A stretch of 64,000 nucleotides of DNA from Gymnorhina tibicen (GCA_013399875.1 VXAZ01002401.1:124001-188000), one strand, 5' to 3'; positions 10,583 to 23,185 are shown, counted from the stretch's first letter. Made by a program: numbers and translations. Notes: a model not told the origin generated them from the sequence alone.

Positions 10583-13019
10583 TCTGGGCCACTGCACGTT
10601 GCCTCATCATGGAAGTTTACTGATGGTCTTTATTCATTGTTTGGTTCCAGCTCTGCTGTGTGAATACAAACAGACAGGATTTTATGTATTTTTCAGGAGA
10701 TTGCAGTGTGCTCTCAATGTTTTTTCTTTCTATTTAAAGTCAATAACATCTTTCAAGAGTTAAGCAGAAGGATGAGTTTCTTCCCCTGAAGGAGGGTACA
10801 CCCAAATAACCAATAGCCAACCTTTACTCAGTTCCTCCTTGGGTGAATATTCCCTATTTGATATCAAGATTTATTTTCCTTGAAGAAATGTGCCAGACCA
10901 TGCCAGCAGCATGAAAAATCACTGTGAATTTCTCAGCAGAAACATTTGCTCTGGAGTGAGTACGAGCTTGAAGAGCAGAGCCAGAGTCAAGGCTGGGACT
11001 GAAGATTAACTGTTTGTTCCATTAAATAATTTACTGGCCAAACACAAAGCATTGTAAAGTGTGTGCTCTCAGGCCAATAAAGAAACATCTGCCCAGCAAA
11101 ATTTACCTACATGTAGTCCTCAACTGCATGGTTTGAAATTCCTCATATCAATCTCATCTCCTTGCCTATCCGGAGGGCATTATTCCCTCTCTCCTGGTGA
11201 GCTGCCATCTTAAAGTGCCACCCTGTGCACCTCTGCTGATGAAAGCCACCAAGGCAGAAGAACATAAGAATTTTCACAGCTGCCAGCTCGCGACCCACCA
11301 GAGCTTTTCAGGTCTGTGCCTCGTTGCCAGTAAAGAGAACCTCTGTAAGGAGGGCTTTTCTGTCTATTTGCAGTAAACACAGGGAGATAAACATGTGCAG
11401 TTTTCCCCAGAACACTCTTCAGCGAAGTATTGGTTTTGCTTCAAAAAGTAAAATTCTTGCTGGTAAATAAATTTGTTTCCCCAAAGCCAGCCACTTTCTA
11501 AATGAAAGCACGAATTTTTCTGTTGATTTCAATAACTACTGGACAGTAAGGCTGAAAAAGCAATAATTTGTGAAGCTGTGTTGTTCACGATGAAGAATCA
11601 TTTAGCACTGGCAAAAGGTTGGATCCTGGCTTTAGCATGCTGACAAATGAAAGAATAATTTTCCAGTATTTTATCCCTTGGACATTGCCTGCTTTTCACA
11701 AGACCTTCACAAGAAGTAAATTGGTATTTCAGTTCTCCTCTAGCCCTGCTCTGCTCACAGGTTAAAAAAACTACCAACATTTATTGGAATGAGCTCCTAA
11801 AGCACAAGAGAGGGAGTCTGACTGATGTCATTGTGGGGACATGGTCTGAGGGCTCATCAAACCCACTGATGAATAGATCTAAGTGTAAACTCATGGGAAA
11901 TACTGGAATCACTACATCTATGTCCCCAAAAAGCGCTTTCTTGTTTACCTACTAATTCCAGAGTATTAAGAGAAGACTCATTATTCGCAGACAACACAAT
12001 AAATTTTGGCATTCCCTGCAGACATTCATTCACCATTATCACAGAGACAGAGAAAAGTCAAGTACCTCACATACAGGCCTTTATCTTCATTTTCTTTCGA
12101 GGCCCTTGTACAGAAACAGCTGAAATGAGTACAAGGGTTCATCTAGATCATGAACACTGGATTAATTTAGTAGATTTATACAATGCTGGAAGAGTTTGTA
12201 GGGTATTCTTGGGTTGTAGGGGTGGTTCCTATGGGATTGTATCAAAGGTCCTCTTCTTACTTGCCTTTTTATTTCCTTCTCATCAAATTCCTGTTGCTGA
12301 TTGTTCAGCACCGCTGTGGTGACAGCCGTGTCAGCTCCTGCCAGCCCAGGTATTCCCAGGGATGCAGCAAATATTTCCATGCCCATACTCTCCCCAGCTC
12401 TTCTGCAGGGGCTCATGGATTCAGGAGCCACTTGGGCAGGGAGCAATGGTTTGGATGTCGCTGCAGTTCAGCCACAGCTCCTCTACAAGGGCCAGGAGGA
12501 GAAGGAGAAGTCCTGCTCCAGCCAGGGAGGTCTGTGCCCACCACAGGGGCTTTCGTATGCTAAGGGAAGAGAAGGAAAATATACTTAATAGCTCCAGAAG
12601 TCACTACCACCACTGTATTTTGCATTCCTTAAATATCTAAGCACACAAGGATTTTTTTTGCAGGAAAGTTAGTAGAAAGAGGGCTGCTGTGTTGTGCAGT
12701 TCATTACTTGGCCTGGGGTATTTCCTGGTGAAGTATCCCTTAGCACTGGCAAGCAGTAACCCATTCCCCAGGACAAGAAAAGGGATCAGGAGGCTCTATA
12801 AAGGTGAGTCAATTCCCTTTAAGCCAAGTTATATTTAATGTCAGTGAGAAATTACTGGAGGAGTAGATACAGAAGTAAAAGTACATCACAGAAAAATTCA
12901 GAAAATGCCATTTGTTGTCACTTTTCCCCCACTTCTTCATGCAGGGAAGACTGAGTTAAGACCTAAAGCACGAAGGCAAGCAATGCTTTAGTACAGCATT
13001 TAAAACATTTTATTTGACC
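10583..13019. other. Non-coding DNA, no gene recognised
   Basis: Mostly AT-leaning unique-looking DNA with short chance open frames. A GC-richer patch around 12300-12560 is open in two plus-strand frames without any recognisable product. No repeat was assigned. Confidence 0.6.
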
Positions 13020-13320
13020 CAAGTGGAGGCTTGCAGCATCTCGTCTGAACTCCTGCATCACCTGGGTCAGGTACTTGCTACCAGAACCTCCAGCGTTAAG
13101 ACCATAACTTCTGGTTGAACCAGATTGTTTAGAAAAAAATAACCCTGTCTTAATTTATGTTTTCAAAGAGAGAATTCGTCATATCCCTAGGCAAATCGTT
13201 TCAGATATTAAGTTCTCCAGTGGCCAAGAATGCACACCTTATTACTGGTCTGAATTCTTCAGCTTCAGCTTTCAGCCGCAAAACCTCATTATAATTTTGC
13301 TTCATTAAAGAGCCCTTTCC
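13020..13320 (-). repeat. Ancient CR1 LINE fragment (older family)
   Basis: The plus strand shows in order 'catctcgtctgaactcctg', 'cctaggcaaatcgtttcag', 'gcacaccttattactggtct' and 'cttcagctttcagccgc', then 'cattaaagagccctttcc'. These match, with many changes, the reverse complement of an older amniote CR1 group also common in turtles and crocodilians. It differs from the young avian CR1 3' ends elsewhere in the window. It is heavily diverged and has no coding potential. Confidence 0.75.
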
Positions 13321-13600
13321 CCACACCAGAACCCTTTTGCACCAATGGTTTATTGCACAGAGAAGCGTGGGGTGATGCACATACTGTCAGGGAGAGACTG
13401 CGTGCAATAGCCAGTAAGCTGTGTAAATTTACTACATTTACAGGCATTTCCTGAGTAATCTAAATCAATGCCAGTTATCCAGTCTTTTACCTAGACCAAT
13501 TAAACATTTGAAAGAAAATAAAGCATGGTCAGTTGTGCTTTCAGTGTGCACCGACAGCAGGGACAGCGCTGCATCCAACGCCATTAAAATTATATATTTA

Positions 13601-13829
13601 TAGAAAGGTTTAGGTTGGGTATCAGGAAAAGGTTTTTGGCCCGGAGGGTGGCTGAGCACTGGAACAGCAGTAGTGGTCACAGCACCAAGCCTGACAGAGC
13701 TCAGGAAGTGTTTGGACAATACTCTTGGGCACAGGGTGGGGTGGTTGGGATGTCCTGCACAGGGCCAGGAGTTGGACTGGATGACCCTGACAGATCCCTT
13801 CCAGCTCAGGATATTCCGTGACTCCATGA
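13601..13829 (+). repeat. CR1 LINE, 3' end fragment
   Basis: It runs from 'taggttgggtatcaggaaaa' through 'gagggtggctgagcactgga' and 'ggagttggactggatgaccc' to a degraded terminus 'tccgtgactccatga'. Those are the plus-sense CR1 3' landmarks. It covers the last ~230 bp of the element. A 218-codon open frame that starts inside it (13673-14329) is therefore partly repeat-derived and not a gene. Confidence 0.9.
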
Positions 13830-13904
13830 AATGGCGATATCAACACGAACATGAAGCACCATGGCACGGCATGGCTGTGGCCATGGGCTGCGGAGCCACA
13901 GACC

Positions 13905-14345
13905 AGCAGGAGAACGCACCGCGAGCGGGCCGCCCCTGCGCCCGTCTGCTCCTCACAGCGCAGGGAAGTTGCGTTGCGTTTGGCACATTTGGGAGCTTTG
14001 AAGGCAAACAATGCAGTGCCTGCTTGTTATTTTCCACTGGCCTTCCGGAGGCTGCAGCAGGAGCAGCGCGGGCGAGGCGAAGCCGTCCCGGCAGTGCCGC
14101 GGTGGCCCCGGCGTGTTGCAGCTTGACGGCTCCGGCGCGTGGGCCGTGCTCCTCCTCAGAGGCTGGCTTGCAACTCCAAGCGATGGCAGAGCACGAAGTT
14201 AACACCCTGCCTGCCTCCTGGAGCACCACAGGGGCTGGAAGGGTGACCTGTGCCACAACGGTGCTGCTCCCTCGCTGCTTCCTCGTGCGGCGGGGCTCAA
14301 ACGCCCCTCAGGGGGCTGTGGTTCACTGACGGTCACCTCGCTGGG
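13905..14345. promoter_or_regulatory. CpG-rich block, weak CpG island
   Basis: CpG density rises sharply (for example 13918-13950, 14065-14150 and 14280-14305) in otherwise CpG-poor DNA, then falls gradually by about 14560. Overlapping frames are open on both strands as a result of GC richness. It could be a small unmethylated island, an alternative promoter or an enhancer. It lies between two CR1 fragments of the same orientation. No exon or protein can be read in it. Confidence 0.4.
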
Positions 14346-14805
14346 TGAAGTGGGACAGAGGCGAAAGAGCAACACACCCCTGGGAACAGCAAGGCCTCTG
14401 GCGTTCCGCGTGGTGAACGCGTTTGGAGGAGATGGTTTCTGCTGTGGTCGGTGGTGGTGGCGTTGCAGCTGCAGTCGGTGTTCCCAGAGGAAGCTCTGCT
14501 CCAAAGCAGGGGAACCTCCTTGGTGCAGAGGCCACATCTTCGAGGAATTAATCTGCGCTGGTAAACAGCAGCTGTGTGGCAACACACCAAATCTATACCT
14601 TCATGGACAGCATGAATGGTTCAGCCAAAGCAGTGAGGTACCGGGGGCTCTTGGTGATAAACATCCCATTACCTATGATTCTTATAAACCCAGCAATTTT
14701 GCGGAAGGAACAATTCATTTTCTCACTCAGCTTTTCATTATTAAGACGTGTTTTGGCTCAGAGACAGCTCAAGTTTCAAGATTTCTGCTGGTCTGTCTTT
14801 TTTTT

Positions 14806-15059
14806 ACAAGGGCATGTAGTGACAAGACAAGAGGGAATGGCTTCAAATTGACAGAGGGCAGGTTTAGATGAGATATTAGGAAGAAATTATTTACTGTGAG
14901 GGTGGAGAGGCCCTGGCACATGTTGCCCAGAGAAGCTGTGGCTGCCCCATCCCTGGGAGTTCAAGGCCAGTCTGGACAGGGCTTGGAGCAACCTGGGATG
15001 GTGGAATCTAGATGAAGTCTAAGGTTCTTTCCAACCCAAACCATTCAGTGATTCTATGA
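14806..15059 (+). repeat. CR1 LINE, 3' end with internal deletion
   Basis: It starts 'acaagggcatgtagtgacaa', continues through 'gagatattaggaagaaat' and 'gttgcccagagaagctgtgg', and ends 'aaccattcagtgattctatga', a near-intact CR1 terminus. Compared with the family there is a gap near 15005-15025, where the usual 'gtgtccctgcccatggcag' segment is missing. It is well preserved and so fairly young. Confidence 0.95.
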
Positions 15060-17860
15060 CCAGTACACTTTAAAGAAATGTACTTCTTGGTCTTCACCCT
15101 ACTTTTGAGCAAAAGAATAGACAGAGCCCAGCATTTCCAGGAACTCTTCCAGCAGAGAGCCAGAGGGAACTTCTTAGGGAAGCTGGAGGTGTCATCTCAA
15201 ACTGAAAGGGAGGACATCAGCGTAGAGAGGGTTGAAGGGGAGAGTTCCTAGACACTGAGTGCTGGGTTATTAGATAATTAGATTAATACTAATACTAGAT
15301 ATTAGATTAATAGTAGATGTTTTCATTAATAGTCTTGGCACAGGAAATAGAAGCACATTGAATTTTGCTGATAGCATAAGATTGGAAAGGACTGTCAAAC
15401 AGGAAGATGGAAATTTCTATTCAGGGAGAATGGGATTAGAACAGACAAGAATAAAAAAAAGACTGAATTCACTGGTATGATGAACAGAGTTGTGCTGCTC
15501 AGGATTAACAGTGACAGTCATGCCAAACTTTACCAGCTGGCAATGACGAGAAAATGCAGAACACATGGAAGTTAGCAAGTTTTGAGCTATTGAGAGAGAT
15601 TCTGGAGTAACTTTCTAGATGGTAGAGAGGGAAAATTCCTGCCTAATCTTAGGCTGACTCTGGATACACAGAGGGCTACACAAGGTGATGATGAGCTGAT
15701 GATGGGGTTCAGCATCTCGGGTAGAGGCAGGAGCTTTGAACTGCAGCTGTTCATGTCTGCTCTACAGATCAGTGGGTGCTTTGCTAATGAAACCCTTTTA
15801 GTGATGACTACCTCCACTACCATTTTCTACATTTTTTAGGGTCACCACTATAATCAAGCTGAACACCATGTCTCCATAGACACATTTCTTTGCAAAATAT
15901 TTATTCAGAAATGTTCAAAGCAGACCTCACTCCAGGCTGAGCCCTCTTCTTACCTGACAGCAGAGATCTTCCTCACCCTCAGCAGCTAACTGAGGAAACA
16001 TTTGTCTACAAACAGGTAATTTGGGGTGATGATAGCCTTTGTGTATACAAAACACTGTTGCATTAAACACATCACACACTTCAGAGGAAAAAGGCAAAGT
16101 ACATCAGGTCAGCAGCTTCTGAAGTTTCTGCAGCACGGCCTGATGAAAGTAAAAGCCACCCTTAACAAGGGGGGTGATACTGAGCAAACCAAAGAACACT
16201 AAGAGTAAAGCTGGGGTGTGAGTAAAGACAGGAATATGCTTTTAGTACTCACTTCTAAGCAAGTTACACTCAGTACACGAAGGCTCTACTCTCCTCTGAG
16301 CAGTAAGATGTTTCCAGCAAAACCTGGGTTAGAAATAGAGATATTTGCAATGCTTTTATTACCATTATAGTTCATCCAAGATGATGTGTCTGGTTTGAAA
16401 GTCACAAAAAAACATATTCTTGTTAAAAATGCTGCCAAAAGGCTAAATGAAAACAGCCCACTGCCGAATCCCATGTTTGCAGCATTACCAGTGGGTTTTT
16501 TCAAGGGTGTTTATATAGACCGAGTTTCATTTAACAAGGCAAAAGCCGGAGCTCTCACATACTCCATTATTTCTCTGCAGGTCCTTCTCACCAGGGTTAA
16601 GTCTTTACACTACTTCCAAGCAAAGCAGCCAAGAAAAAGAAGAAACAAATGCTACTACTACTGAGCACAGAGGCCTCCTTTGCAAGAAATGTGATTTACG
16701 GAATGAAGTTCCTGGCATGTCTGCCGCGGGCTGTCACAACGTGTGCCTAAAATCCAGGGCTGAAATATGATCCCCGCTCCTTCCAAGATGCATTGTGGCT
16801 TCTAGCAAGTTCTTCTGGAAGCACAGGCAGCCCTTTGCTCAGGAGCTGGGCTCCTTCTGCGTGTTGCCTCTCTGAGGGCTCTTTGGGAGGGAGGACCTTC
16901 TTAATTCCCTACGAAGCTGGTGAGCCCTGCTTTCTGAAAGTTCTGGAAACTTTTCCGTGTGGTTTGGAGAACCGATGCACTTGGAGAGACACAGAACAAA
17001 GCTTGTCCCGGTACCCAGGAAAGGTTTTGGTTTTGTCCTGTCTTTAGCTCCCGCACTTGTACATCAGACACCTGATTGCTGTGAACTGATCCATGGCAGA
17101 GATCTCTTTCCATAAGTTCACAAAATGGTAAGGAAGCAAGAGCAGCCTGGGGGCTCTCTGGCCTTTGCTGGCCCTGTTGAGGTAGAAGGTATTTTCATTC
17201 CCTTTCTGCAGTCCTTTGGGTGTTCCTTTTCCGCTACATGAAGGAAATGCCTTTTCACCATTAAGCCTTTCCTCAGCTGCATTTCAAACCCAGGAAATGT
17301 TTTACCTCTAGCAAATTTTACCTCCTCATCATTGTTCTGCTGCCTTCAAAGCCAGTGAGACAGCAGCATGGTCTGCCTCACCTTGCAGCAATAGAAACCC
17401 CACCACCGTAAGACCCCTTTTTGCCAGCCTTTCCCCAGCCCCTGCCCACAGGTGATCCCATGGGAGACATCCCCCTCTCAAAGGGAACTGCTGAAAATGG
17501 AGGTCACCAGGTCCTGCTAGACTTCATTACTGAAAACACACAAATAACCTCTCTCCTGTGATTTTGGATAAAACCCAGTGTTATCAGTTATACAAAGGTG
17601 TTGCTAATGGCCATTATCTGCTGACGAACAGGTATTTCCTAAGAGTAGGAACAAACAAACCAACAAAACTTTCTGCAAAACAGAAGACCCAACAGAATGA
17701 GTCCAACGAAGCCTGCCTGACCGTTGACTCTGTGTTTGCTTCAGCAGGTTCTGGCTCTGGCCCCACTTGAGCCACAGAGTTTTGAAATCCGTGCATTTCT
17801 TCATTCTCATCTTTCAGCTTTGCAGCAGAATTTTTTCCCCCCACAAACGTCTCCGAGGCT
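15060..17860. other. Non-coding DNA, no gene recognised
   Basis: Unique-looking DNA with short chance open frames. It includes an AT-rich imperfect ATTAGATTAATA repeat at 15266-15333 (listed separately). A stretch at 16690-16790 keeps isolated CpGs in AT-rich DNA and might be conserved, though the evidence is thin. Confidence 0.55.
15266..15333. repeat. Imperfect AT-rich short repeat
   Basis: Variants of ATTAGATTAATA / ATACTAGATATTAG recur about four times. It is low-complexity DNA with several TAAT cores and no other meaning seen. Confidence 0.6.
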
Positions 17861-17872
17861 GTGTGGGATGTG

Positions 17873-17912
17873 GTCCAGCTCCCATTAAGGTCAGTGGGAG
17901 TGCTGCCACTTC
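17873..17912. repeat. Relic of ancient amniote repeat (CCATTGAAGTCAATGG type)
   Basis: 'gctcccattaaggtcagtgg' followed by 'gagtgctgccact' resembles an old, near-palindromic motif (CCATTGAAGTCAATGG) that recurs in sauropsid genomes. The family cannot be named from memory. See the companion copies at 18186 and 62713. Confidence 0.35.
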
Positions 17913-18185
17913 TTCCCTGTGGGTCTCAGCCCTATCCCATTGTATTACATTTCCAACTGCAATTGGATACAGATTATTTCAGTTTTTTTCCTCTCCTAGT
18001 GCCCACAATGGGCAAAGTACTTTCCAAACAGAAGAGGTCCCACTGCATGTCCCTAAATCTCTAGAGATACTGGAAAAATTCTAATTAAACACATTTGACA
18101 TGCAAGATCACAACTGTTCTCTAATTTTTTTTTTAAAGACTTCTCGCTCATGTAGCTTTTCTTAACTGTACAATAGCAAGGATTA

Positions 18186-18245
18186 CATCCTGATTCTGCT
18201 GAAGTTCATGGGAGTTTTTCCAATTAGCTTCGTTGGAGCCATGTT
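18186..18245. repeat. Relic of ancient amniote repeat (CCATTGAAGTCAATGG type)
   Basis: 'tcctgattctgctgaagttc', then 'atgggagtttttccaatta' and 'gttggagcca', follow the same ordered landmarks as the relic 300 bases upstream, with a better match. It has no coding content. The old repeat family is recognised by pattern only. Confidence 0.4.
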
Positions 18246-19368
18246 GTCTTGCTTCATCTCCATCTTTAACACTACTGGGCCACTACTGAAAATGTTCTGA
18301 CAGGAACAATCACAATAATGCCTGGTTTGGGTGACTGGGTTAATCTTCAGCAAAAATAAGAAAAAATTAATCAAGTTTCCCCCAGACAGCAAAACAATAA
18401 ATAATAAAATGTTAGTTACACTGTCTGATGTGAAGTGTTAAGGAAAACAATGACTGCCAGGTGCCAGGACCTTGACCTTTGTATGAAGATTTGGAGACAG
18501 ACAGTTTAAAGACATCATGGACATCCCAAAGTAGGGATTTCATGAAGGAAACACAAATTTACAGAGTTTGTGAACGGAGGGCTCAGTCTCTTTTCACTGA
18601 CAAACTGACCAGGGGGCAGTTTGGGACTACTTGGAACTCAGTCTAGTTACTTAGGAAGATTCAAGTGACAGCTGCCAGCCAGCAGGAAAAACCTGACAGT
18701 CGCTAATTTGGGAAAAGGTCTGGATTTGTTGTTGCTGTGCACACATTACAGTGCCAGAGATGAATTACATCATACAGCAGTGCTGCTTTGTCACCAGGAT
18801 GCTGCTCCTCATCTGGAGTTTTCACTGACTAACAGAGCCTGCTCTGCTTGTGAGGGCTGACACCCTAAAAGCAGGTTGTGATTGATGGCAGGCCCCCGCT
18901 GCCAGAGCAGCCTCTCCAAGTCACCAACTGTGCGCTGGCCTCAAGTTTACACACAAGCTCACGCTGTGTTTACTGAGGTCAAGCAGGCTGCATGCATGCT
19001 GTATTTACCAAAAAAAATGTCCACGTTTGGGTGGCACGAACCCGAAGGAGGAACTCTGAAACCGCTTCCTGCTGCTGGAAAAAGGAGAGCCTGGATGCCT
19101 CCTGTTTGGACACATCTTGTGGGTAGAAGCCCTGACACTTTCCAGCAGAGCCAGCATGAAGTTGTGGTAGAGGCCACTTCTGCACACTGATTTCTGGTCA
19201 TACTCACTGCCATTTATATCAGTCTTTAGGCTGGTTAATTAATTGCTGGGGCAAAAGGAAAAAAAAAAAGAGGTTTGGGCATACCTAAAGATAGATAAAT
19301 AATGCCATTAATTAAAAGAGATGCCTGAGGCTTGCACAGCAATATCTAAAGTGATGGATATCACTGGG
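18246..19368. other. Non-coding DNA, no gene recognised
   Basis: Nothing assignable. A patch at 18880-19190 is open on both strands but shows no domain. Confidence 0.55.
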
Positions 19369-19671
19369 GATCAGTCTCTTCTCCCAAGTAACAAGCAACA
19401 GGACAAGAGGAAAGGTTTGTGCTAGAGGAGTTTAGATTGGATATTAGGAAAAGTTTCTTCTTCACTGAAAGGGTGGTCAAGCACTGGAAAAGACTGCCCA
19501 GAGCAGTGGTGGAGTCATCATCCCCGGAAGATTTAAAAAATGTGTGGATATGGCACTTGGGGACATGGGTTAGTGGTGGGCTTGGCTGTGTTGGGTTAAC
19601 GTTGGGCTCACTGACCTTGAAGGCTCTTTCCGACCTTAATGATGTTTTTATTCTGGGATTGTCTGATGATG
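19369..19671 (+). repeat. CR1 LINE, 3' end fragment (~300 bp)
   Basis: The order of landmarks is 'gatcagtctcttctcccaag', 'gtttagattggatattagga', 'gtggcacttggggacatgg'-like sequence and 'ttagtggtgggcttggc'. It ends in a diverged terminus 'ttctgggattgtctgatga'. This belongs to a CR1 subgroup different from the copy at 14806 (the type with 'ttagtggtgg...ggttaacg'). About 30 bases are missing around 19415. The 88-codon open frame inside is repeat sequence. Confidence 0.92.
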
Positions 19672-22600
19672 ATATTGATCCATAGCATCTTCTCTCCAAG
19701 CCACAACTCAAAGCTTTTGTCAGAGAGTTTAGATTTTGCTAATCATCCAGCAGAAGAATTGGAGGATGTATTAGACTTGCTTCCTCTTTATCCCCCTTGT
19801 CTCTCCTCTGCATTTGCATAAGTGGGAAAGAAGAAACAAAGAGCAAATGCTCCACCACAACAGCCACCTGCCAAGCCCTCTCGGTAGGGCATCAGTAGCA
19901 TCAAAAACATTGGAATACCTGCCCTGGTCTTGGGGGTCTGCTGTGTTCTGACATCCCCTTCATTGATTTCCCAGGATATTAAGGAGAGAGAGTTCACATC
20001 TCCAGGGTAAGTGACATTAGCCCTCTCCCATTTTAGGCAGACCCCCTCAGCCAGCTGGTGGCTTGTGAGCCACCTCAGTGAAATGCCACTTCCTACTGGA
20101 GCCTGGACAAAGAGATGAAAATGCAGCATCCTTGGTGGGAAGGTCTTTTGCTGTAAAAGAGAAGTCAGAGATTTTTTCACTAACACCATACCTTGGTTTG
20201 GTGTGCTCAGATGCACCAGCAAGGATGGCAAACCATCAGCCAAATCAGACATCTCCAGGGAATCCGAGAGGGAGAAACACACTTTATCTATTTCTTTAAC
20301 CTTTTAAAGCCTGGAGAACACCGCTTTGAACACCCACAGGGGTTTTATCTATCAGGGCAAGCTGGACAAATGCCATTGTTCATGACCTGAAAAGCAAACC
20401 CGGAGCTTGAATTCAGCAGAGCTTTTATTGTACATTCTTACTGAACACATGTGTAAGCCCCATTGAAACTAATAACCTCAGAGATATACTCACTTTATTT
20501 GTTCAACAGGGATCAGGTCAGGGATGTACTTAAAATACTTCCAGGGCTGGAGGAACAGGGCTAAAATCACAGATCTGTCTTCTATTCTCATTACTTTCAT
20601 ACTCATTAAGAAAATTCTTCACTTTTTCTGTGTCATCTTTTGTAATAAAGGCTCCCCACAACAGCTCTAGACAAGATTCCTCTCCTGTTTAAGGGCATAT
20701 AATCCCCAGCATGGGCAATATAAACAGGCTCAGCCACATAAAACAAATATGGATTTTGCTGGTACTTTTTCCATATCTAAGAAAACCTACACTAGTTGGT
20801 TTTTTTCTTTTAAACATCAAAACCATTTGGCCGCATAAGCAGCCAGAAGTGGTTATATACTTTGTAAGTATATTAAAAGTCAGAATAGTTGCTCATGAAC
20901 ATACTGAATGGATTTTGCTCGTTTCCCATAATGGAGCCCAGGCTGGCATTGCTTTAGACATTTTAGTGCAGAAGAAATGTCAAGCATGCACTCATCCCCT
21001 GACTGCAGTTCAAATCAAACAAACCAGGCTAGACAAGCTAATAACAAGCTTTGTTCACTCCAGAATGGCAGCTATGGAAATGTGCCTCATTTTACATATT
21101 ATTACGTGCACGAGCTGAAAAGGCCCCTGAAAAAGCAACCAGCATTGTTTTTCTTTTTTAAATGACCAGTTCCAAGCTACTTATTTAACCAAGAAATAAT
21201 AATTTTAAAAAAAGCACATAGTATTTTCAGCATGAATATCTTCATAATTCAGTTTTCCCTGTCACAAGTTATGATTCATGTAAGTAGACTTTTCTCACTA
21301 CTAAAACAGGGAACATATATGGAAGCCGGTGTAACCCAAACTTGAAAGTAAATCAGTGCCAATTTTGGGGGTTAATTTGTAAAGGCAATATGACATGCCT
21401 TGTTGTTTGCAGTTCTGGTGCCAAAATAAAGAGCAAGAACAATTTATAGTTTGCTTCTTATAATAAAAATTAACATTTAAACTTGAATTATTTTGCAGCT
21501 ATATTTAAGAGGTGGTCTGGCTTCAGAGTGGTTTGCCATTTCCCTTTTTAGGGACCAAAAGCCCCTTTTCAGCTGGTGCCTGACAGCTTTGCAGGCCTCC
21601 TGAGTGAAGATGGGAGGAAGGCACGTTCCCCTCCATATACATTCCTCTGCTCTACAGGAAATAAACTGGAAGCAGCCCTGGCATGGCTGGAGATGCTTCC
21701 AGAACCGGACTCTCAAAACCAGCAACCCAGTGGCTTGAAGAAGTACATACTTTAAGCTCTTCCCTTCGAAATTCCTACACCTGTATTCCAAATATTTACC
21801 CTAGCAAACATTACCCAGCCTATGGATTCCAGCTGCAATCAGCATCCTGCCTCCCTCTGCATGGATGGTTGGGAGGCCTTTCCAAAGGCTCCTGGGTGCC
21901 CAAAAGCATCAGATCTGCTGTCCTCCAAAACAGCTTCTTATCACAGAAACACAAAAAGGTCACAGAAACAGTCTGCAGCCTCTCTCAGCAAAGGGAATAA
22001 ACGTGCAAACAAAGCCATTAGCAGTTTCCAAAATAAACCCCTATTCTCAGTCGCCAGGAGCACAGAGCGCCACATATGCACTGCACAGAAATGCCTGCTC
22101 ACGTGGCAGCCGAGCAGCTGTGGGGAGCTGGGAGCCAAAGCAAAGCTCTCCCTTTGACCACAGAAATGCCACCTTAATTAATTATTTTGATTCTCTATGC
22201 TTGAAAGCACTGAAGATAAGCACAGGGAGATCAAGAGGAGGGTTTTCACCTGCCAGCACACTCTACTGCCCTCTCCAATGTACACACACTTTATTGCCCT
22301 CTCCGTGCCCTCCCATGTACAACAGGTGTCACTTTAAAAAAAGAAAAAAAATTTTAAATATGTGTATGAGGACATACACAGAAATTACCAGGGAGCTATC
22401 TGTGCCACAAAACTTTCAGCAGAGACATAGCAGCCAGAAAAGAAGAGAATCAACAACAATAAAAGCAAACATTCCTAGGTAAGAAATGGCAAAAATGTTG
22501 GAGTCAGCACTAATAAAGATTTTTCCTGGTTATTATTTTCCTTATCAGCCTGGCAGGGACACTTCACCCCTCTTGCACTCCCCCAGTGGTCCAGGGCAGG

Positions 22601-22985
22601 CGACCCTCTCTCCCCTCTGGCATCCCTGTGGAACTCACTCCCGTTGCCCGGGAATGTCTCATTTATCAGTCCTCTCTCCCAAAGTTTGTTTTCCTGCTGC
22701 TATGGTTCTCCTGTTGCTGGAATAAACACAAGCAGAACTCTCCTGCATGACTCAGGCTCCGTTTGCTTTGGTGGGAACTCTTTGGCACATCTGGGAGACC
22801 CAAACCAGGTCCTCCAAACCCCAATCTTCTCAAACCTGGGCTTGCCCTCTCCCTAGAAATTTCCCATGGATTTTGTAGCATCAAACCAAAGCACACCATC
22901 CTCATTGTCTCCCACTTAATCTCTTACCTTCAGATTAGAGAGCTTATGGAGCAGAAAACACATCTTCTGGTCAGAAACAAATAAA
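19672..22985. other. Non-coding DNA, no gene recognised
   Basis: AT-leaning DNA with chance open frames, the longest being 205 codons at 21865-22482. That frame reads through a low-complexity A-rich part near 22335 and shows no domain. The stretch 20900-21140 has mixed composition with TTACATATTATTACG-like sequence near 21094 and could be a conserved element; support is weak. Confidence 0.55.
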
Positions 22986-22989
22986 TCCA

Positions 22990-23185
22990 TGTAAGGCCCA
23001 GTTTAAAACAAGCACTCAAACAGCTGAGGAGGAATTAAATAATTGATAGTGGCAGGTATTAATGGGGCAAACAAATTTAGAGAGGCTGCAATTATACCCA
23101 GGGTGTACTTGTTTGAAATGTTAACTGTTTGATGAGACTTAACACCCAGCTAATGAGCTTTTAAAAGTAATTCCCACATGCAACC
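22990..23185. promoter_or_regulatory. Candidate conserved non-coding element
   Basis: It holds several homeodomain-type cores in 200 bases: TAATTG near 23041, CAATTA near 23091, TAATGA near 23151 and TAATTC near 23168. It also has an E-box-like CAGCTG near 23019. The sequence is not repetitive and has no open frame. The clustering suggests an enhancer, but AT-rich DNA gives such cores often by chance. Confidence 0.25.

Noticed and set aside
13673..14329. 218-codon plus-strand frame
   Set aside because: It starts inside a CR1 fragment and continues into a CpG-rich block; no domain is seen.
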